Counted from the first letter of the stretch, positions 47,538-59,698 are shown. The stretch is 64,000 nucleotides of DNA from Planctomycetota bacterium (GCA_022600195.1 JAHZKX010000026.1:62001-126000); one strand, 5' to 3'. The notes: a model not told the origin generated them from the letters alone. Numbers and translations: made by a program.

Positions 47538-48554
47538 TCATTCATATTTGGGGATATTCGGCTCAGGTATTTCTTCGATCAGGCGTGCAATAATATCTTC
47601 AGTGACCAGTCCTTCAGCTTGCGCCTGAAAGTTAGTTGAAATGCGGTGTCTGAGCACCGGGACTGCCACGCGTCGGATATCACTCAGAGAAACACTGGCA
47701 CGCCCTGCCATCGCTGCAATCGCTTTCCCGCCCGCGATTAAATATTGCCCTGCACGCGGACCGGCTCCCCAGTCAACCATTTGTTTGATAAAGGGCAGTG
47801 CAGATCCATCAGAAGGCCGCGTTGCCCGTACCAGACGAGTGACGTAGTTAATCGTCATCGGGCCAACTTCAATCATATTAATTTGCCGTTGTAGATAAAC
47901 TATGGATTTTGCCGAAAGAACTTTTCGAATTTCCGGTTTCTCGCTGTTGCTGGTTGAAGTCAGAATTTTTTCTTCTTCTTCCAAATTCGGGTATTCAACC
48001 TTGATATTGAACATAAACCGGTCCAGTTGCGCTTCGGGCAGGGGGTAGGTTCCTTCCTGTTCAATCGGATTTTGTGTAGCAATGACGAAAAAAGGGTCCG
48101 GTAAATCGTAAGTAGTCTGTCCGACAGTTACCTGATGTTCCTGCATCGACTGTAAGAGAGCCGCCTGTGTTTTGGGAGGCGTTCGATTGATTTCATCCGC
48201 GAGTAAAATATTCGTAAATACAGGCCCCTGGACGAATCGAAACGCACGTCGACCGGAATCCTCTTCTTCGAGAACATTGGTGCCTGTGATATCAGAGGGC
48301 ATCAAGTCGGGAGTAAACTGAATGCGTTTAAACTCGCAATCAAGAAGGCGGGCAATCGTACTTACCAGTAAAGTTTTGGCCAGACCGGGAACTCCGACAA
48401 GGAGGCAATGCCCACCTGTGAAAATGGCAGCCATAATCTGCTCTATGACATCATCCTGCCCGATAATGACTTTATGCAATTCGTCTACCATGACATCATG
48501 ATGGCGGTTTAACTTTTCGAGAAAGTCGTCGAAGTCACGTTTTTCGTTAGCCAA
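47538..48554 (-). CDS. MoxR-family AAA ATPase
   Basis: A 338-residue MoxR ATPase: Walker A LLVGVPGLAKTLLVST, Walker B ILLADEINRTPPKTQAALLQSMQE, sensor-1 FVIATQNPIEQEGTYPLPEAQLDRFMF and the C-terminal lid with RATRPSD, GAGPRAGQYLI and DIRRVAVPVLRHRI. MoxR proteins act as chaperones that help metal insertion or complex assembly, often with DUF58 and von Willebrand-type proteins. Those partners are not in the window, but a DUF4159 gene, a frequent companion, is divergently placed. The start appears to be TTG 48554; no in-frame ATG lies close. Confidence 0.92.
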   Translation of the reverse strand: MANEKRDFDDFLEKLNRHHDVMVDELHKVIIGQDDVIEQIMAAIFTGGHCLLVGVPGLAKTLLVSTIARLLDCEFKRIQFTPDLMPSDITGTNVLEEEDSGRRAFRFVQGPVFTNILLADEINRTPPKTQAALLQSMQEHQVTVGQTTYDLPDPFFVIATQNPIEQEGTYPLPEAQLDRFMFNIKVEYPNLEEEEKILTSTSNSEKPEIRKVLSAKSIVYLQRQINMIEVGPMTINYVTRLVRATRPSDGSALPFIKQMVDWGAGPRAGQYLIAGGKAIAAMAGRASVSLSDIRRVAVPVLRHRISTNFQAQAEGLVTEDIIARLIEEIPEPNIPKYE

Positions 48555-48918
48555 TGTTTTTCCATTCTCTTAAGAATAAAGAAGTCAACAATAATGAAGT
48601 CAACTGGATTGTAGACAGCGAGCCAGTATGATGCGGTCAATATCACCTGGTGTCTGTTCTGAATCAGGTGGAAATACTTTATCAGGAAACAATATTATAA
48701 TCATCTTAAAAGGCAAGAGAAACAGAGACCCCTTACTTGCTGTTGTAAAACTGGTACAATGTTCAAAACAACCAAAAAAGTAAAGAAATTACTAAAATTA
48801 CTGAAAAATCGGTAAGTATGGATATTTGATAAACTAGAATCATCTTCATATCAGATCTAGATCGTGTGGGCATCAGCTATTGTCTAAATGAATAGTCTCA
48901 GGATAGAAAGAAAATCCA
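48555..48918. other. Divergent promoter region of MoxR and DUF4159 genes
   Basis: 364 AT-rich bases with no gene. On the plus strand an extended -10 (TGGTACAAT, 48752-48760) with TTACTT 16 bases upstream is a fair promoter for the DUF4159 gene, leaving a leader of about 150 bases. Confidence 0.4.
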
Positions 48919-51378
48919 ATGAGTCGGTTTCATCATCGAGTAATGCATTTGGCACTGCACTGGATATTGACGCTTGCGGTTAGCATTTCAATTTGTCTGC
49001 AATTTTGCGCAACCGCAGCTGCACAGGAACTCTCAGCAAAATCCGTTGCCGATTCGATCGAGCGGGGTCGGGAATTTCTGTTGAAGAAGCAGAATGACAA
49101 TGGTTCCTGGTCTGCCCCCAGTGCAAATTTCAATGTGGGTGTGAGCAGTCTGGCATTGATGGCCCTGGTTAATTGTGGAATGACTGCCGATGATGAACCG
49201 GTTCAGAGAGCACTGAAATATTTGCGCACGCTTCGCGCTTCCGAACCAAAAGGGACCTATCAGGTTAGTCTTGTGATTATGGCACTGGCAGCTGCCAAGG
49301 ATGGAAAACGAGATTTGACATTAATCCAATCGCTCGTCATTCGTCTGGAAAAAACTCAGGTAAAAAAGGGGGGTGATGCAGGTGGCTGGGGTTATGGGTC
49401 TGGAATGCTGATTGGGGGAGGAGGTTCAGCAGATAGAAGTAACAGTCAATATGCAGTACTGGCGTTGAGGGATGCAGTACATGCTGGAGTACCTGTCGAT
49501 CTGAAAACATGGAAACTGATCAAGCAGTATTGGGGTACGCAACAAAGTCCAGATGGAGGGTGGGGCTATAATTCAGGAGGAGGAAAAAGTAGGGGCAGTA
49601 TGACGGTAGCTGGTATTGCCACGATGGTGATTGTGAATTCCATGCTGGGAGATGAGCTGGAAATCAATGCGGATGGGAGCCCCAACTGTTGCAAGAAAAA
49701 AGTATCCGATGAATCGATAGAACGTGCAGTGCGCTGGATGGCCAATCATTTTTCTGTAGGCAGTAACCCCGGTGTCGGTAACTGGCTGCTCTATTATCTG
49801 TATGGACTCGAGCGGGCGGGCCGACTGAGTGGAACGCGATTTTTTGGTAAACACGACTGGTACCGGGAAGGAGCCGCTTTTCTGATACAACGACAATCAG
49901 CCAGGGATGGTTCCTGGAAGGGCACAGGGCAAATTGAAGGCAATCCTATTTTGGGAACCAGTTTTGTTTTGTTGTTTCTTTCCAAAGGATTAGCACCAGT
50001 ATTGATTAATAAGCTGGAGTACAAAACGAATCAGCAGGCCGCTCCCAACCCAAAAGCAGTTCCCAATTGGAATCGTCACCAAAATGATATCCTGAATTTA
50101 ACAGATGCCTTATCGGGCCGACCCGATTGGCCAAAGCTTTTAACCTGGCAGACTGTTAATTTGGAACTGGCCATCCAGGCGGGCAATGTGCAGGTCCTCA
50201 GGCAGGCGCCGGTTCTCTATCTCAGTGGTCTGGATAATCCTAATTTTGGCGAAAAGGAAATCGCCATGCTGAAGCAGTATGTGGAACAGGGTGGCTTTAT
50301 TTTTGCTGTAGATAATTGCAATGGTGCCGGTTTTGATCGAGGATTTCGCGACTTGATAAAAAGTATGTATCCAGAGGGCGAAGCACAACTCAAAAGGCTG
50401 ACAGCCGAACATCCGGTTTTTCGCTGTGAATATTTACTGGATGCAGAAAGTGTCGAACTTTATGGAGTGGATATCGGCTGCCGCACGTCCATTATTTACT
50501 CTCCTGATGATTTAGCTTGTTTGTGGGATAAATGGATGAAATTCCCCCCCAGAGAACGTTCGGCTAATGCCAAATCCATGATTACGCGTGCGGTGAGAGT
50601 GGGAACCAATGTCATTGCTTACGCTACCGGTCGCGAACCACCGAATAAACTAGATCAGGAGGAACTGGCCAATACGGGAGGCATGCAGGATCAGATTGAA
50701 CGCGGTTTTTTACAGATCGCAAAAATTCGTCATAACGGTACCTGGGATGCAGCACCAAGGGCATTGCGCAATTTATTAAAGGCTCTGAACCAGAAAGCAG
50801 GTATGATTGCTTCCACAAAATCAAAAAATTTGCCTGCCAGTGATCCGAATCTGATGAGATATCCATTGTTGTATATGCACGGCCGTAGCCAGTTCAGCTT
50901 CTCAAAAACAGAACAGGCCACACTGAAAAAAGCTCTTGAAAATGGTGCTGTTCTGTTTGCAGATTCCTGTTGTGGTTCTCCTCCTTTTGATCGGAGCTTT
51001 CGACAAATGATTCGAGAAATGTTTCCCACAAAACAATTGAAACGGATTCCCGTCAATCATCCGCTGTTTTCAGAACAAACCGGTTATGATGTACGCAAAG
51101 TGAGACGTCGTCAGATGGAAGTGAATGATGTCAACCAACCTCTCAGAGCGAAAACGATTGTGGTTGAGCCACTGCTGGAGGGGATCGAAATCGATGGGCA
51201 TCTTGCGGTGATCTATAGTAAGTACGATATCAGTTGTGCTCTGGAACAGCAGGCGTCGGTTGCCTGCTCAGGTTATATTCCTCAGGATGCTGTCAATCTG
51301 GCTCTGAATATCGTACGCTATGCATTACTTCAGGATATTTCTTTCGAAGATCAGGTAGAAGCAATCAAGGTCGATTAA
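48919..51378 (+). CDS. Exported prenyltransferase-repeat protein with two DUF4159 domains
   Basis: An 819-residue exported protein (signal peptide ending CATAAAQ). Residues 35-370 carry alpha-toroid repeats of the squalene-cyclase/prenyltransferase type: GREFLLKKQNDNGSWSA, GTYQVSLVIMALAAAKDG, YWGTQQSPDGGWGYNSGG and AAFLIQRQSARDGSWKG. The DxDD cyclase acid motif is absent, so it is probably a binding module. Two DUF4159 domains follow. The first is near 430-560 (PVLYLSGLDNPNFGEKEIAML, GGFIFAVDNCNGAGFDRGFRDL), the second near 649-800 (YPLLYMHGRSQFSFSKTE, GAVLFADSCCGSPPFDRSFR). DUF4159 has a glutamine-amidotransferase-like fold. The protein is typical of planctomycete MoxR loci; its duty is unknown. 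Confidence 0.88.
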   Translation: MSRFHHRVMHLALHWILTLAVSISICLQFCATAAAQELSAKSVADSIERGREFLLKKQNDNGSWSAPSANFNVGVSSLALMALVNCGMTADDEPVQRALKYLRTLRASEPKGTYQVSLVIMALAAAKDGKRDLTLIQSLVIRLEKTQVKKGGDAGGWGYGSGMLIGGGGSADRSNSQYAVLALRDAVHAGVPVDLKTWKLIKQYWGTQQSPDGGWGYNSGGGKSRGSMTVAGIATMVIVNSMLGDELEINADGSPNCCKKKVSDESIERAVRWMANHFSVGSNPGVGNWLLYYLYGLERAGRLSGTRFFGKHDWYREGAAFLIQRQSARDGSWKGTGQIEGNPILGTSFVLLFLSKGLAPVLINKLEYKTNQQAAPNPKAVPNWNRHQNDILNLTDALSGRPDWPKLLTWQTVNLELAIQAGNVQVLRQAPVLYLSGLDNPNFGEKEIAMLKQYVEQGGFIFAVDNCNGAGFDRGFRDLIKSMYPEGEAQLKRLTAEHPVFRCEYLLDAESVELYGVDIGCRTSIIYSPDDLACLWDKWMKFPPRERSANAKSMITRAVRVGTNVIAYATGREPPNKLDQEELANTGGMQDQIERGFLQIAKIRHNGTWDAAPRALRNLLKALNQKAGMIASTKSKNLPASDPNLMRYPLLYMHGRSQFSFSKTEQATLKKALENGAVLFADSCCGSPPFDRSFRQMIREMFPTKQLKRIPVNHPLFSEQTGYDVRKVRRRQMEVNDVNQPLRAKTIVVEPLLEGIEIDGHLAVIYSKYDISCALEQQASVACSGYIPQDAVNLALNIVRYALLQDISFEDQVEAIKVD

Positions 51379-51427
51379 GTATGAAACGAAAAGATCTGAC
51401 TTCTGGTGTGGGGATAGAGGGACGGTG

Positions 51428-51829
51428 ATGAACGAACTGGAAGAGCACCATAAAAATATTACAAAAGGTGCCAGGATTGTAGGGGCCATTTTCGGCTGTG
51501 TGTTTGTTTGCATTGGTTTCCTGGTTCTCGGGTTTTTATGGTCGCAGCCGTTTGGTGGTTTTGGTTCGCCTCCGTTGTTCTTTCGACTTTTCGGGTCTTT
51601 GGTTGCTATTCCTTTTGTCGCCCTTGGTGGATTTACAGCTTATTCATCTATCATGGGTATCGGTATTCCGAAATCAAATTTGATTTCTTCATCGGCGATA
51701 AGCACAAAGCAAGGCTCATATACATGTCCCAAATGTAATGCGCCGCTTTCTGATAATGTTGATGTCTCTCCCCACGGAGATGTGAAATGCGCGCACTGTG
51801 ATAGTTGGTTCAATATTCATCATGAATAA
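51428..51829 (+). CDS. Small membrane protein with C-terminal zinc ribbon
   Basis: A 133-residue protein with two membrane helices (IVGAIFGCVFVCIGFLVLGFL and FGSLVAIPFVALGGFTAYSSI) and a cytoplasmic zinc ribbon (YTCPKCNAPLS then VKCAHCDSWFNIH, two CxxC pairs). ATG 51428 is preceded by GAGGGACGG. No family name can be given. It begins 49 bases after the DUF4159 gene and probably shares its transcript. It converges on the glycosyltransferase gene with an eight-base gap. Confidence 0.75.
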   Translation: MNELEEHHKNITKGARIVGAIFGCVFVCIGFLVLGFLWSQPFGGFGSPPLFFRLFGSLVAIPFVALGGFTAYSSIMGIGIPKSNLISSSAISTKQGSYTCPKCNAPLSDNVDVSPHGDVKCAHCDSWFNIHHE

Positions 51830-51837
51830 CCAGAGAA

Positions 51838-52653
51838 CTACGCAGCTTTGCGAATTGTTTCTGGCGCGGTATCAGCAGGTAATGCTGCAAAAGGTGCTTT
51901 GATCGATGGCCTGAGATAGCTCCAGTAAATGGAGCAAAGCTCAAAGAAGGCTTTAAGGAAATCGTGAGGTTTTACCTTCGAGCCCGCTACGTCCATCCAT
52001 TTTGTCAGCGGTAGTTCATAAACGGTCTCTTCAAGTGAAGGGCATTGAAAGAACTTTTCCAGCTGCCGCGCGCGAGCCAGAAGTTCCACATCGAAAATCC
52101 AGTTTGTCAAAAAAGGAGTGGCAAACAGAGTCTGACATTCCGGCGTCACTCGAAAGAGTTTGGCTCCACATTGTGAATCATAAATGGGAAGTTTCAATAC
52201 CACAGAAGCAGCGGTGGCAAAAATGCGGCCCAGATAGTGTCGCAATTGCTGGCGTTCAATCTGCCTGCCTAATAATTTAACGCGTGCGCCGATGACCAAA
52301 GATAATTGAGGAATCTGGTCGAGTTGTTTGGCGAATTCCGGAATCATATCCAAAGGTGTGGCCAGATCGGCATCCCAGAAACCGACATAATCAACGTTCG
52401 CTTTCATCGCGTGCTGCATGCCTTGTCTGACGGCTTCTGCTTTTCCCTGGTTATGGGAAAGGTGGAGCACATCGAATTTATTCGGGTCGCTGGCTTTTAA
52501 ATCATCCAGAATGAACGCCGTCCGATCACTGCTGCCATCATTGACGAATAAGAAACGATGGTTTTCATGCAAGATCGCATGCTTGCGAAACTGGAGGACT
52601 TCTAAACGTTGCTCTTCATTGAAACAGGGAATGATGATGGTCACGTTTGACAT
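51838..52653 (-). CDS. Family 2 glycosyltransferase
   Basis: A 271-residue GT2 enzyme of the polyprenyl-phosphate glycosyltransferase type. It has VTIIIPCFNEEQRL at residues 4-17, FLFVNDGSSDRTAFIL, VDYVGFWDADLATPL with the DxD-like metal site, and VIGARVKLLGR. YDSQCGAKLFRV is the conserved QCGxKxF phrase typical of dolichyl-phosphate glucosyltransferase relatives. A late weakly hydrophobic region may touch the membrane; no firm transmembrane pair is seen. It likely loads a sugar onto a lipid carrier. It is a single gene. Confidence 0.88.
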   Translation of the reverse strand: MSNVTIIIPCFNEEQRLEVLQFRKHAILHENHRFLFVNDGSSDRTAFILDDLKASDPNKFDVLHLSHNQGKAEAVRQGMQHAMKANVDYVGFWDADLATPLDMIPEFAKQLDQIPQLSLVIGARVKLLGRQIERQQLRHYLGRIFATAASVVLKLPIYDSQCGAKLFRVTPECQTLFATPFLTNWIFDVELLARARQLEKFFQCPSLEETVYELPLTKWMDVAGSKVKPHDFLKAFFELCSIYWSYLRPSIKAPFAALPADTAPETIRKAA

Positions 52654-52774
52654 AGGTGAGTTGAAACCCCGGCTGATTTTAAAAGCAGTTATCGTATGGT
52701 CGAACTGTTGGATTTTGAGACCGGGGTGTACCAGAAAAACGGTTTTATGTCAAAACCGGATTGCGAAGACATAA

Positions 52775-52811
52775 AAAAACAGAAGCCTGATTTTATCGGG
52801 CTTCTGTTTTT
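52775..52811 (-). terminator. Terminator after the propeller gene pair
   Basis: A 13-bp perfect stem (52775-52787 with 52799-52811) has A runs on one side and T runs on the other, so it can end transcription in both directions. It lies 26 bases after the stop of the downstream propeller gene on the minus strand. Confidence 0.85.
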
Positions 52812-52837
52812 GAATTCAAAAAGGTCGTAACCTCTTG

Positions 52838-54610
52838 CTAATCAGTCACTTTAATCGAATAAAGCTGAGATCGATCGGAAACATACATTTTGCCATTGGC
52901 AAAGGTAGGAGTGCTATAGATTGAAGAGTTGAACGTTTTTTCTTCCAGCAGTTTCTTTTCCTTGCTGGCTTGCAGAATAATCAACATTCCGTCTTCGTTT
53001 CCAATAAACACCTTACCATCCACGACCATTGGGGAACCCCAGCAGGCTGCGAACATATCGTATTCCCAATATCGTTTCCCGGTTGCGAAATCCAGGCAGT
53101 GGATGAACCCGCTCAGGTCGGGAGCATATACCAGCCCATCAGCGACAGCTACGGTCGACATGGTTCGCCGGAATAGCAACTCACCTTTCTTACCGGTGAT
53201 TTTTCCATCAACGTCTTCTCCACCATAATGCCAGATCTGTCCCGAGGTAGGATTGTCTTTCCAACCTTCTTTACCATCAGAAATCTGAGGACTGATGTCA
53301 CCGGTTTTGGTGGCATCGATGCGGTAAATATGACCCACCCCTTCACCATGTTCGGGGTCTTGTCCAACTCCCAGGATGACACTGTTATCGTAAAAAACGG
53401 GCGTACTGATGATGGCGTTACGTGTGCCACGGCCTCCCAGTTCCCATTTCGAATCTTTAGGGTTCAAATCAAATTTCCAGATCAGTTTGGCGTTGCCGTC
53501 ACCATCCCCTTCCGGAGTGAAGGCATACAGCCATCCGTCACCGCCGGGGAAGTAGACCTGGGCCTTGCCATTCACTACGCCGATCGCAGGTGAAGACCAT
53601 TGACCGTGTAGAATTTGGTCGAAAGGTGTATTATCTTCCCAAACGACCTCCCCCGTATTTTTATTGACGGCTAAAAAGCAGGGAGCCCGGGGAGCAGGAA
53701 CTTCCAGGTGTGCTTCATCAACTCCATTGGAAGTCAGCAGGAAGACATAATCCCCGTGAACGACAGGTGAGCTGGTTGCCAGATTGTGAGGAAATACGCC
53801 GAGGTCTTCGATCATATCAAGTGACCAGATAATATCAGCATCTTGTTTGTCAGTATCTTTTTCCTCTTTGAACGGGCCATCATTTTCGTTGTCGTAAAAC
53901 CCGTCTGCATCCAGACACATCAATTCACAGCGGTTTGTAACAACCCACAAGCGATCTCCTATAACGCAGGGAGCAGCACAGATTCCCTGTTCTGGCCAGT
54001 CGTTTACGCGGCCTTGAGGAAGTTTTTCACGCGAGAGTTGCCATTTGAAATCACCAGTCTTTTCATCAAAACAAAGGACAACACCGAGATCGTCTTCATA
54101 CTTCGGACGATATTTTCCGCCGTTGTTGGTTCCCACATAGACCTGACCATTGGCAACAACAGGGTTCCCATAAGTTTGTGAACCAAGCTTGGAAACCCAG
54201 AGAACGTTTTCGCCTTTTTCGTCACCTTCACCGGGAGTGAAGTCGATCGAAACTCCTGTGGTTTTATTGACCATATTGCGTGAAGGATCACCACCCCACA
54301 TCGGCCAGTCACCTGTGATGACTGATTTTTTGCTGGCTGGTGCCTTTTTATCGGTTTTGGATGTGACCGGATTTCCGTCAGCATCCAAAACCGGTTCCGA
54401 TTTTTTATCGTCTGGTTCGGAACCAGGAATGTTAACGCCCGCTTCACCTGTTGTAGAACCTGCCTCACCCAGTGGTGCAGAGCCTCCCAGGTCGGTGGGG
54501 GTATCAGTTGATACAGATTCTTTTGTTGAACTGGAGTCACAGCCAGTTGCAATTAATGCAAAGCAAGCCAGTGAGTTAAAAAGGGCAAATCGAAATAGAA
54601 ACTTTTTCAT
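52838..54610 (-). CDS. PQQ-like beta-propeller lipoprotein
   Basis: A 590-residue lipoprotein: [24 protein letters not shown] with the lipid Cys at 24. A disordered linker rich in Ser, Thr and Pro (about 25-95) follows, then a PQQ-type propeller. Blades include [56 protein letters not shown] and [19 protein letters not shown]. There is no haem motif. Its ATG shares one base with the stop codon of the preceding propeller gene (TAATG), so the two are translationally coupled and probably make partner proteins. Confidence 0.9.
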   Translation of the reverse strand: MKKFLFRFALFNSLACFALIATGCDSSSTKESVSTDTPTDLGGSAPLGEAGSTTGEAGVNIPGSEPDDKKSEPVLDADGNPVTSKTDKKAPASKKSVITGDWPMWGGDPSRNMVNKTTGVSIDFTPGEGDEKGENVLWVSKLGSQTYGNPVVANGQVYVGTNNGGKYRPKYEDDLGVVLCFDEKTGDFKWQLSREKLPQGRVNDWPEQGICAAPCVIGDRLWVVTNRCELMCLDADGFYDNENDGPFKEEKDTDKQDADIIWSLDMIEDLGVFPHNLATSSPVVHGDYVFLLTSNGVDEAHLEVPAPRAPCFLAVNKNTGEVVWEDNTPFDQILHGQWSSPAIGVVNGKAQVYFPGGDGWLYAFTPEGDGDGNAKLIWKFDLNPKDSKWELGGRGTRNAIISTPVFYDNSVILGVGQDPEHGEGVGHIYRIDATKTGDISPQISDGKEGWKDNPTSGQIWHYGGEDVDGKITGKKGELLFRRTMSTVAVADGLVYAPDLSGFIHCLDFATGKRYWEYDMFAACWGSPMVVDGKVFIGNEDGMLIILQASKEKKLLEEKTFNSSIYSTPTFANGKMYVSDRSQLYSIKVTD

Positions 54611-56850
54611 TATTTATCCTCAGAGACAATGATGTTATCGAAGTAAGCATCCGCTAGACGGTAAAGATAAAGCCCTGGACTGCCCTTCGTATTGGCATGT
54701 GGGTCTGAGGCTTCTATGCTCCACTCTTTTGGTTCCGGTTTTTTACGAGGCCATACTTTACCTTTTACAGTTGCATGGCCATCCTTGATATCGACTTTGA
54801 GTTTCAATGTATACCAGACATCCGGGTCGGAGCGAAATCGAACTTCCTTTGTCATTCTCTTATGTGGTGCCCAGCTTTGAATGGCCAGCTTACTGGAATT
54901 CCCTTTGAGAATCAGGTTATAACGATTCACTGTGACACCCATGCTGGCCAGTTTTCGTTTTTGTTCTTTAAGAATGACATCCGCCTGAACCGTGTATCCC
55001 TTAGGTGCCAACTGACTCATATCCGAAGGACCGAGCCAGATGGTTGCACTGGGGCGACCCTTTCCAGGACTGGCTTTGAGTGCCGTCGTACCGTCAACTT
55101 CATTGGGTTGTAGCTTCAAAAACGCATTCACCCAGGTTGGTGGGACCTGCTTGCCTTTAAATCCTTCGAGATCATACTTCCAGGGAAGGGGTGGGAAGAC
55201 ACGAACTCGTGAGACGGCGGTCGCGTCTCCGACTTTCACGGAAACGGTTCCCGCAGCCGGTGATTTCAAATCGGCAGGAGCCGTCAAGCTGAGGCCAGCG
55301 ACTTTGGCAGATTCGAGACCCTTGCCAGGAGTGATCTTGGCATCGACCTTTTTAATGAACCTGCCATTTTCATCATAAGCCAGAACTTCGTAGTCGATTT
55401 TCTCTCCTTGAGTCACAGCGACCTCAAAGGGAACTAACTGAATTGAAGCAATCTTCTCCTGTTTCGGTTTTTCAGCTTGCAAGGCGGGAACGGAACCACT
55501 GTCCGATTTTTTGGCTGTATCACCGATGCAGATTGTTCTGTCACGGGTGACGAAATAAATACGACCATCGGCGATCGCCGGAGAAGCATAGATTTCATCG
55601 AGACCTTTATCCACGCGGGCTTGAAGCTGGACGTGTGAGAGTTCTTCACATTTTTCACGGCTCGGCTTGAGGATATGAATGTTTCCATTCACTTCCATGA
55701 CATACAGTTTCCCATCTGCCCAGACAGGAGAACCTTTACCGACGGTACCGAGATTATAAGTCCAGAGCTCTTTCCCGGATTTACTATCGTAGGCATACAT
55801 GCGACCGGTGTCAGCGACGACGTATAGGATTCCGTCTTTGACGAGCACACTTGCATAACCGGCTTTGACGCCATCCACACGCCAGACACTACCTGTTTTT
55901 GAGATATCATCGCCACGTTTCGATGCATCAATACATTGGATTCGACCAAATTCGACATTGTCGATGTTGTCTTCACCATGAGCTATATAGACTAAGTTTC
56001 CATCAGCGACAGGTGAGCAATTCAATCCGCGTTTGGACATTTTGAAGCCCCAGAGTTTTTCTCCGGTTCTGGCGTTCATAGCGTAACAGCCACCATCACT
56101 GTTGCCGGCAATCATCATGCGCACGCCATCAATGACGGTCACTATGGGTACAGAAAAGTTTGTGTCATAAGGTTTACCACCTGGAGCAGCCGTCCAAAGC
56201 AGTTTTCCGGTTTTTTTATCGAACGCATAGTAAGTCTGTTTTGGGGGAGGAACAGCAGTCTTACCCCAGTTGAGTTGCAGAAAACTGACAATCACGCGGT
56301 TTTCATCAACAATGGGTGTTTGTGTTCGACCTCCATAACCTGAGATTTTTCCAAAGTCTTCAGCCAGTGAAGTTTCCCAGAGTACTTTGCCTTTGGGGGA
56401 GTAACACCGAAACAGGCCACTGACAGAGTGAACGAAAACATTTCCGGTTTCAGGATCGCCGGCCATACTGGCCCAGCCAATGCGAGGTGAGGGGATGTCG
56501 GTTTGAAAGACATTGAACTCATCTTTCCAGAGTTCTTCACCTGTCTTGGCATCCCAGCAGACGACCTGTTCTCTGGCGTTAATCTTATCTTTGGGATCTG
56601 TGACATCATGGTGCGTTCGACAATTCAGATAAACACGACCATCTAAAATAATCGGAGCCGAGCGTCCGCCAATATCTGATTTCCAGATGACATTTTTGCC
56701 GTCCAGCGACCAGGTATCGACTAAATTGGTTTCACGGGAGATGCCATTATGCTCTGGACCGCGCCAGTGTGCCCAATCGGCGGCAGTGACAAATGTGGCG
56801 GTGAAAAACAGCATAACGGAGCCAACAAGCACCATGTTCATTCTTCGCAT
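54610..56850 (-). CDS. Exported PQQ-like beta-propeller protein with C-terminal lectin-like domain
   Basis: A 746-residue exported protein with signal peptide ([16 protein letters not shown], cleavage near VTAA). Residues 25-440 form a PQQ-type propeller opening with [23 protein letters not shown]. Blade ends include [41 protein letters not shown] and [12 protein letters not shown] beta-sandwich linker (about 480-560) precedes a concanavalin-like C-terminal domain resembling DUF1080 ([39 protein letters not shown]). AGGAT lies before the ATG. It is the first gene of a two-gene operon. Confidence 0.88.
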   Translation of the reverse strand: MRRMNMVLVGSVMLFFTATFVTAADWAHWRGPEHNGISRETNLVDTWSLDGKNVIWKSDIGGRSAPIILDGRVYLNCRTHHDVTDPKDKINAREQVVCWDAKTGEELWKDEFNVFQTDIPSPRIGWASMAGDPETGNVFVHSVSGLFRCYSPKGKVLWETSLAEDFGKISGYGGRTQTPIVDENRVIVSFLQLNWGKTAVPPPKQTYYAFDKKTGKLLWTAAPGGKPYDTNFSVPIVTVIDGVRMMIAGNSDGGCYAMNARTGEKLWGFKMSKRGLNCSPVADGNLVYIAHGEDNIDNVEFGRIQCIDASKRGDDISKTGSVWRVDGVKAGYASVLVKDGILYVVADTGRMYAYDSKSGKELWTYNLGTVGKGSPVWADGKLYVMEVNGNIHILKPSREKCEELSHVQLQARVDKGLDEIYASPAIADGRIYFVTRDRTICIGDTAKKSDSGSVPALQAEKPKQEKIASIQLVPFEVAVTQGEKIDYEVLAYDENGRFIKKVDAKITPGKGLESAKVAGLSLTAPADLKSPAAGTVSVKVGDATAVSRVRVFPPLPWKYDLEGFKGKQVPPTWVNAFLKLQPNEVDGTTALKASPGKGRPSATIWLGPSDMSQLAPKGYTVQADVILKEQKRKLASMGVTVNRYNLILKGNSSKLAIQSWAPHKRMTKEVRFRSDPDVWYTLKLKVDIKDGHATVKGKVWPRKKPEPKEWSIEASDPHANTKGSPGLYLYRLADAYFDNIIVSEDK

Positions 56851-57117
56851 AGAAGATCCTCACTGTTCATTTATGGATTGTGGTATCACTGATGAAGGAC
56901 TGCAAACCCTTGTATAGGTTTACCATCTCAGCTCTTAAGGTGGGAGGGTTCATCCCTTACCTATAATACAGTATTGAACTTGTCTAGCTATTGCAATGGT
57001 CTCATCTGATCTCTCAACCAGATTTAAAAAGTGGTATAATCCTTTATAATTAAGTTGATTTCGATCATAATCAAGTGTTTGGCACTTCTCCTATATACGT
57101 ATCTCAGTGCAATTTGA

Positions 57118-58125
<1,008 letters not shown>

Positions 58126-58377
58126 ATGAAAATTTGGTGAGGAATGGGAATCTTGTAATAAGATTGATGCGAATTGGCGATGGTTTTGCTACAATACCCG
58201 ACTTGTTTTTGATGAAAGTTCGCATATCTCACATCGTCAGAACAATCGCAGTTTTCACGAATCAATAACAGGATGGCAGATTTTTCCGAACTTCAATCGG
58301 GGAAATTGTGTCACTTTTCTTTTCCAGATTACCGATAGTGTGAATTTACTTTATATTAAATGAGACGAGGTGTATCA

Positions 58378-59583
58378 GTGCAATTAACGGGAAATGCCAG
58401 CAGTCAGGAAACGATTGCGCTATTCGAGAAATATGTCATTCCCAATTATGGTCGGTATCCGATCAGTCTGGTACGCGGCGAAGGCAGTTATGTCTGGGAC
58501 GCCGAAGGGAAACGCTATCTCGATCTATTTCCCGGTTGGGGCTGTAATATTCTCGGTTATTCTCCCGAACCGGTTGTTGCCGCCATTCAGGATCAGGTTT
58601 CACGACTGATTCACGTTCCTAACACGTGGTACACTGAAGCTCAGGGAAAATTTGCTGAATTTCTATGCACGCGTAGTTTCGGTAAAGCCTTTTTCTGCAA
58701 CAGCGGTGCCGAGGCTGTAGAGGGTGCCATCAAACTGGCTCGGCTGCACTTCGATGGGAAACGTCCCAAAATTATTACCTGCGAAAATGGTTTCCATGGC
58801 CGAACGTTTGCGGCGGTGACAGCCACAGCACAACCGAAATATCATGCCGGACTGGGTCCTTTAGTCGCCGGTTTTCGTTATGCCCCTTATAATGATCTGC
58901 AAGCGATTGCCGATCTGGTCGATGATGAAACCTGTGCCATTATGGTAGAGCCGATTCAGGGAGAAGGTGGTGTGAATATTCCGGATCAGGAATATCTCGC
59001 CGGTTTAAGGCAACTGGCGGATGAAGCCAACTGTCTGCTGATTTTTGATGAAGTACAAACCAGTATGGGGCGAACCGGAACCTGGTTCGGTTATCAGCAG
59101 TGGGGCGTTCAACCCGATATCATGACGATGGCCAAAGGCATCGCCGCGGGAGTGGCAGCCGGCGCGGTCATTGCCACCGAAGAAGTTGCCCCCAGTTTAA
59201 AACCCGGGATGCACGCCAGCACCTTTGGTGGGAATCCCCTGGCGATGGCAGCGGGACTGGCCACCGGTCAGATGATTGAAGAACAAAATCTGCTCGAAAA
59301 CTGTCAAACCATGTCAAATCAGTTTCAGCAGTTCTTTGAACAACTGCAAGCAGAATTACCAATCATTCGAGAAGTGCGTGTTCGCGGCATGATGGTGGGA
59401 GTTGATTTGAATATCCCCTCCGGTCCAGCCGTTGGAAAATGTATGGATCGCGGACTGCTCATCAATTCCACACATGATACGGTCGTGCGTTTACTGCCTC
59501 CTTTGAATGTGACGTCGGAACAAGTTGAAGAAGGCTGCGAACTTATCGCAACCGTGCTTCGTGAAATGGCGGAGGAAGATTAA
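58378..59583 (+). CDS. argD: Acetylornithine aminotransferase
   Basis: A 401-residue PLP class III aminotransferase. It has [22 protein letters not shown] at the start, [39 protein letters not shown], the [18 protein letters not shown] cofactor loop, and [20 protein letters not shown]. The Schiff-base lysine lies in [14 protein letters not shown], and [14 protein letters not shown] closes the domain. It converts N-acetylornithine in arginine synthesis. GTG 58378 is chosen since GAGGTG stands 6 bases before it; an ATG at 58360 lacks such a site. argF follows, consistent with this assignment. Confidence 0.9.
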   Translation: MQLTGNASSQETIALFEKYVIPNYGRYPISLVRGEGSYVWDAEGKRYLDLFPGWGCNILGYSPEPVVAAIQDQVSRLIHVPNTWYTEAQGKFAEFLCTRSFGKAFFCNSGAEAVEGAIKLARLHFDGKRPKIITCENGFHGRTFAAVTATAQPKYHAGLGPLVAGFRYAPYNDLQAIADLVDDETCAIMVEPIQGEGGVNIPDQEYLAGLRQLADEANCLLIFDEVQTSMGRTGTWFGYQQWGVQPDIMTMAKGIAAGVAAGAVIATEEVAPSLKPGMHASTFGGNPLAMAAGLATGQMIEEQNLLENCQTMSNQFQQFFEQLQAELPIIREVRVRGMMVGVDLNIPSGPAVGKCMDRGLLINSTHDTVVRLLPPLNVTSEQVEEGCELIATVLREMAEED

Positions 59584-59625
59584 CGCCGACAGCGTTTCTG
59601 GTGAAACAATTTGATCTATTCACAT

Positions 59626-59676
59626 ATTCCTGTTCGAATCTTAATGAAGAATCGAACAGGAATTACTGTTTTTAAC
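59626..59676 (+). terminator. Long hairpin between argD and argF
   Basis: A 17-bp stem with one A-A mismatch (59626-59642 with 59647-59663) and an AATG loop, followed by tactgttttt. It sits 43 bases after argD and ends 36 bases before argF. It may be a partial terminator or attenuator that sets argF expression, or an mRNA-stability element. Confidence 0.7.
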
Positions 59677-59698
59677 AAGACATTGATTGAGATATCGC

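Noticed and set aside
54610-56850. The tandem propellers as active PQQ alcohol dehydrogenases
   Set aside because: Neither shows a haem motif nor the disulfide and Ca-binding signatures of quinoprotein dehydrogenases; only structural blade repeats are visible.
59626-59663. TTCGAATC-containing stretch between argD and argF as a tRNA T-arm
   Set aside because: It is part of a single 17-bp hairpin; no acceptor, D or anticodon arms can be drawn.
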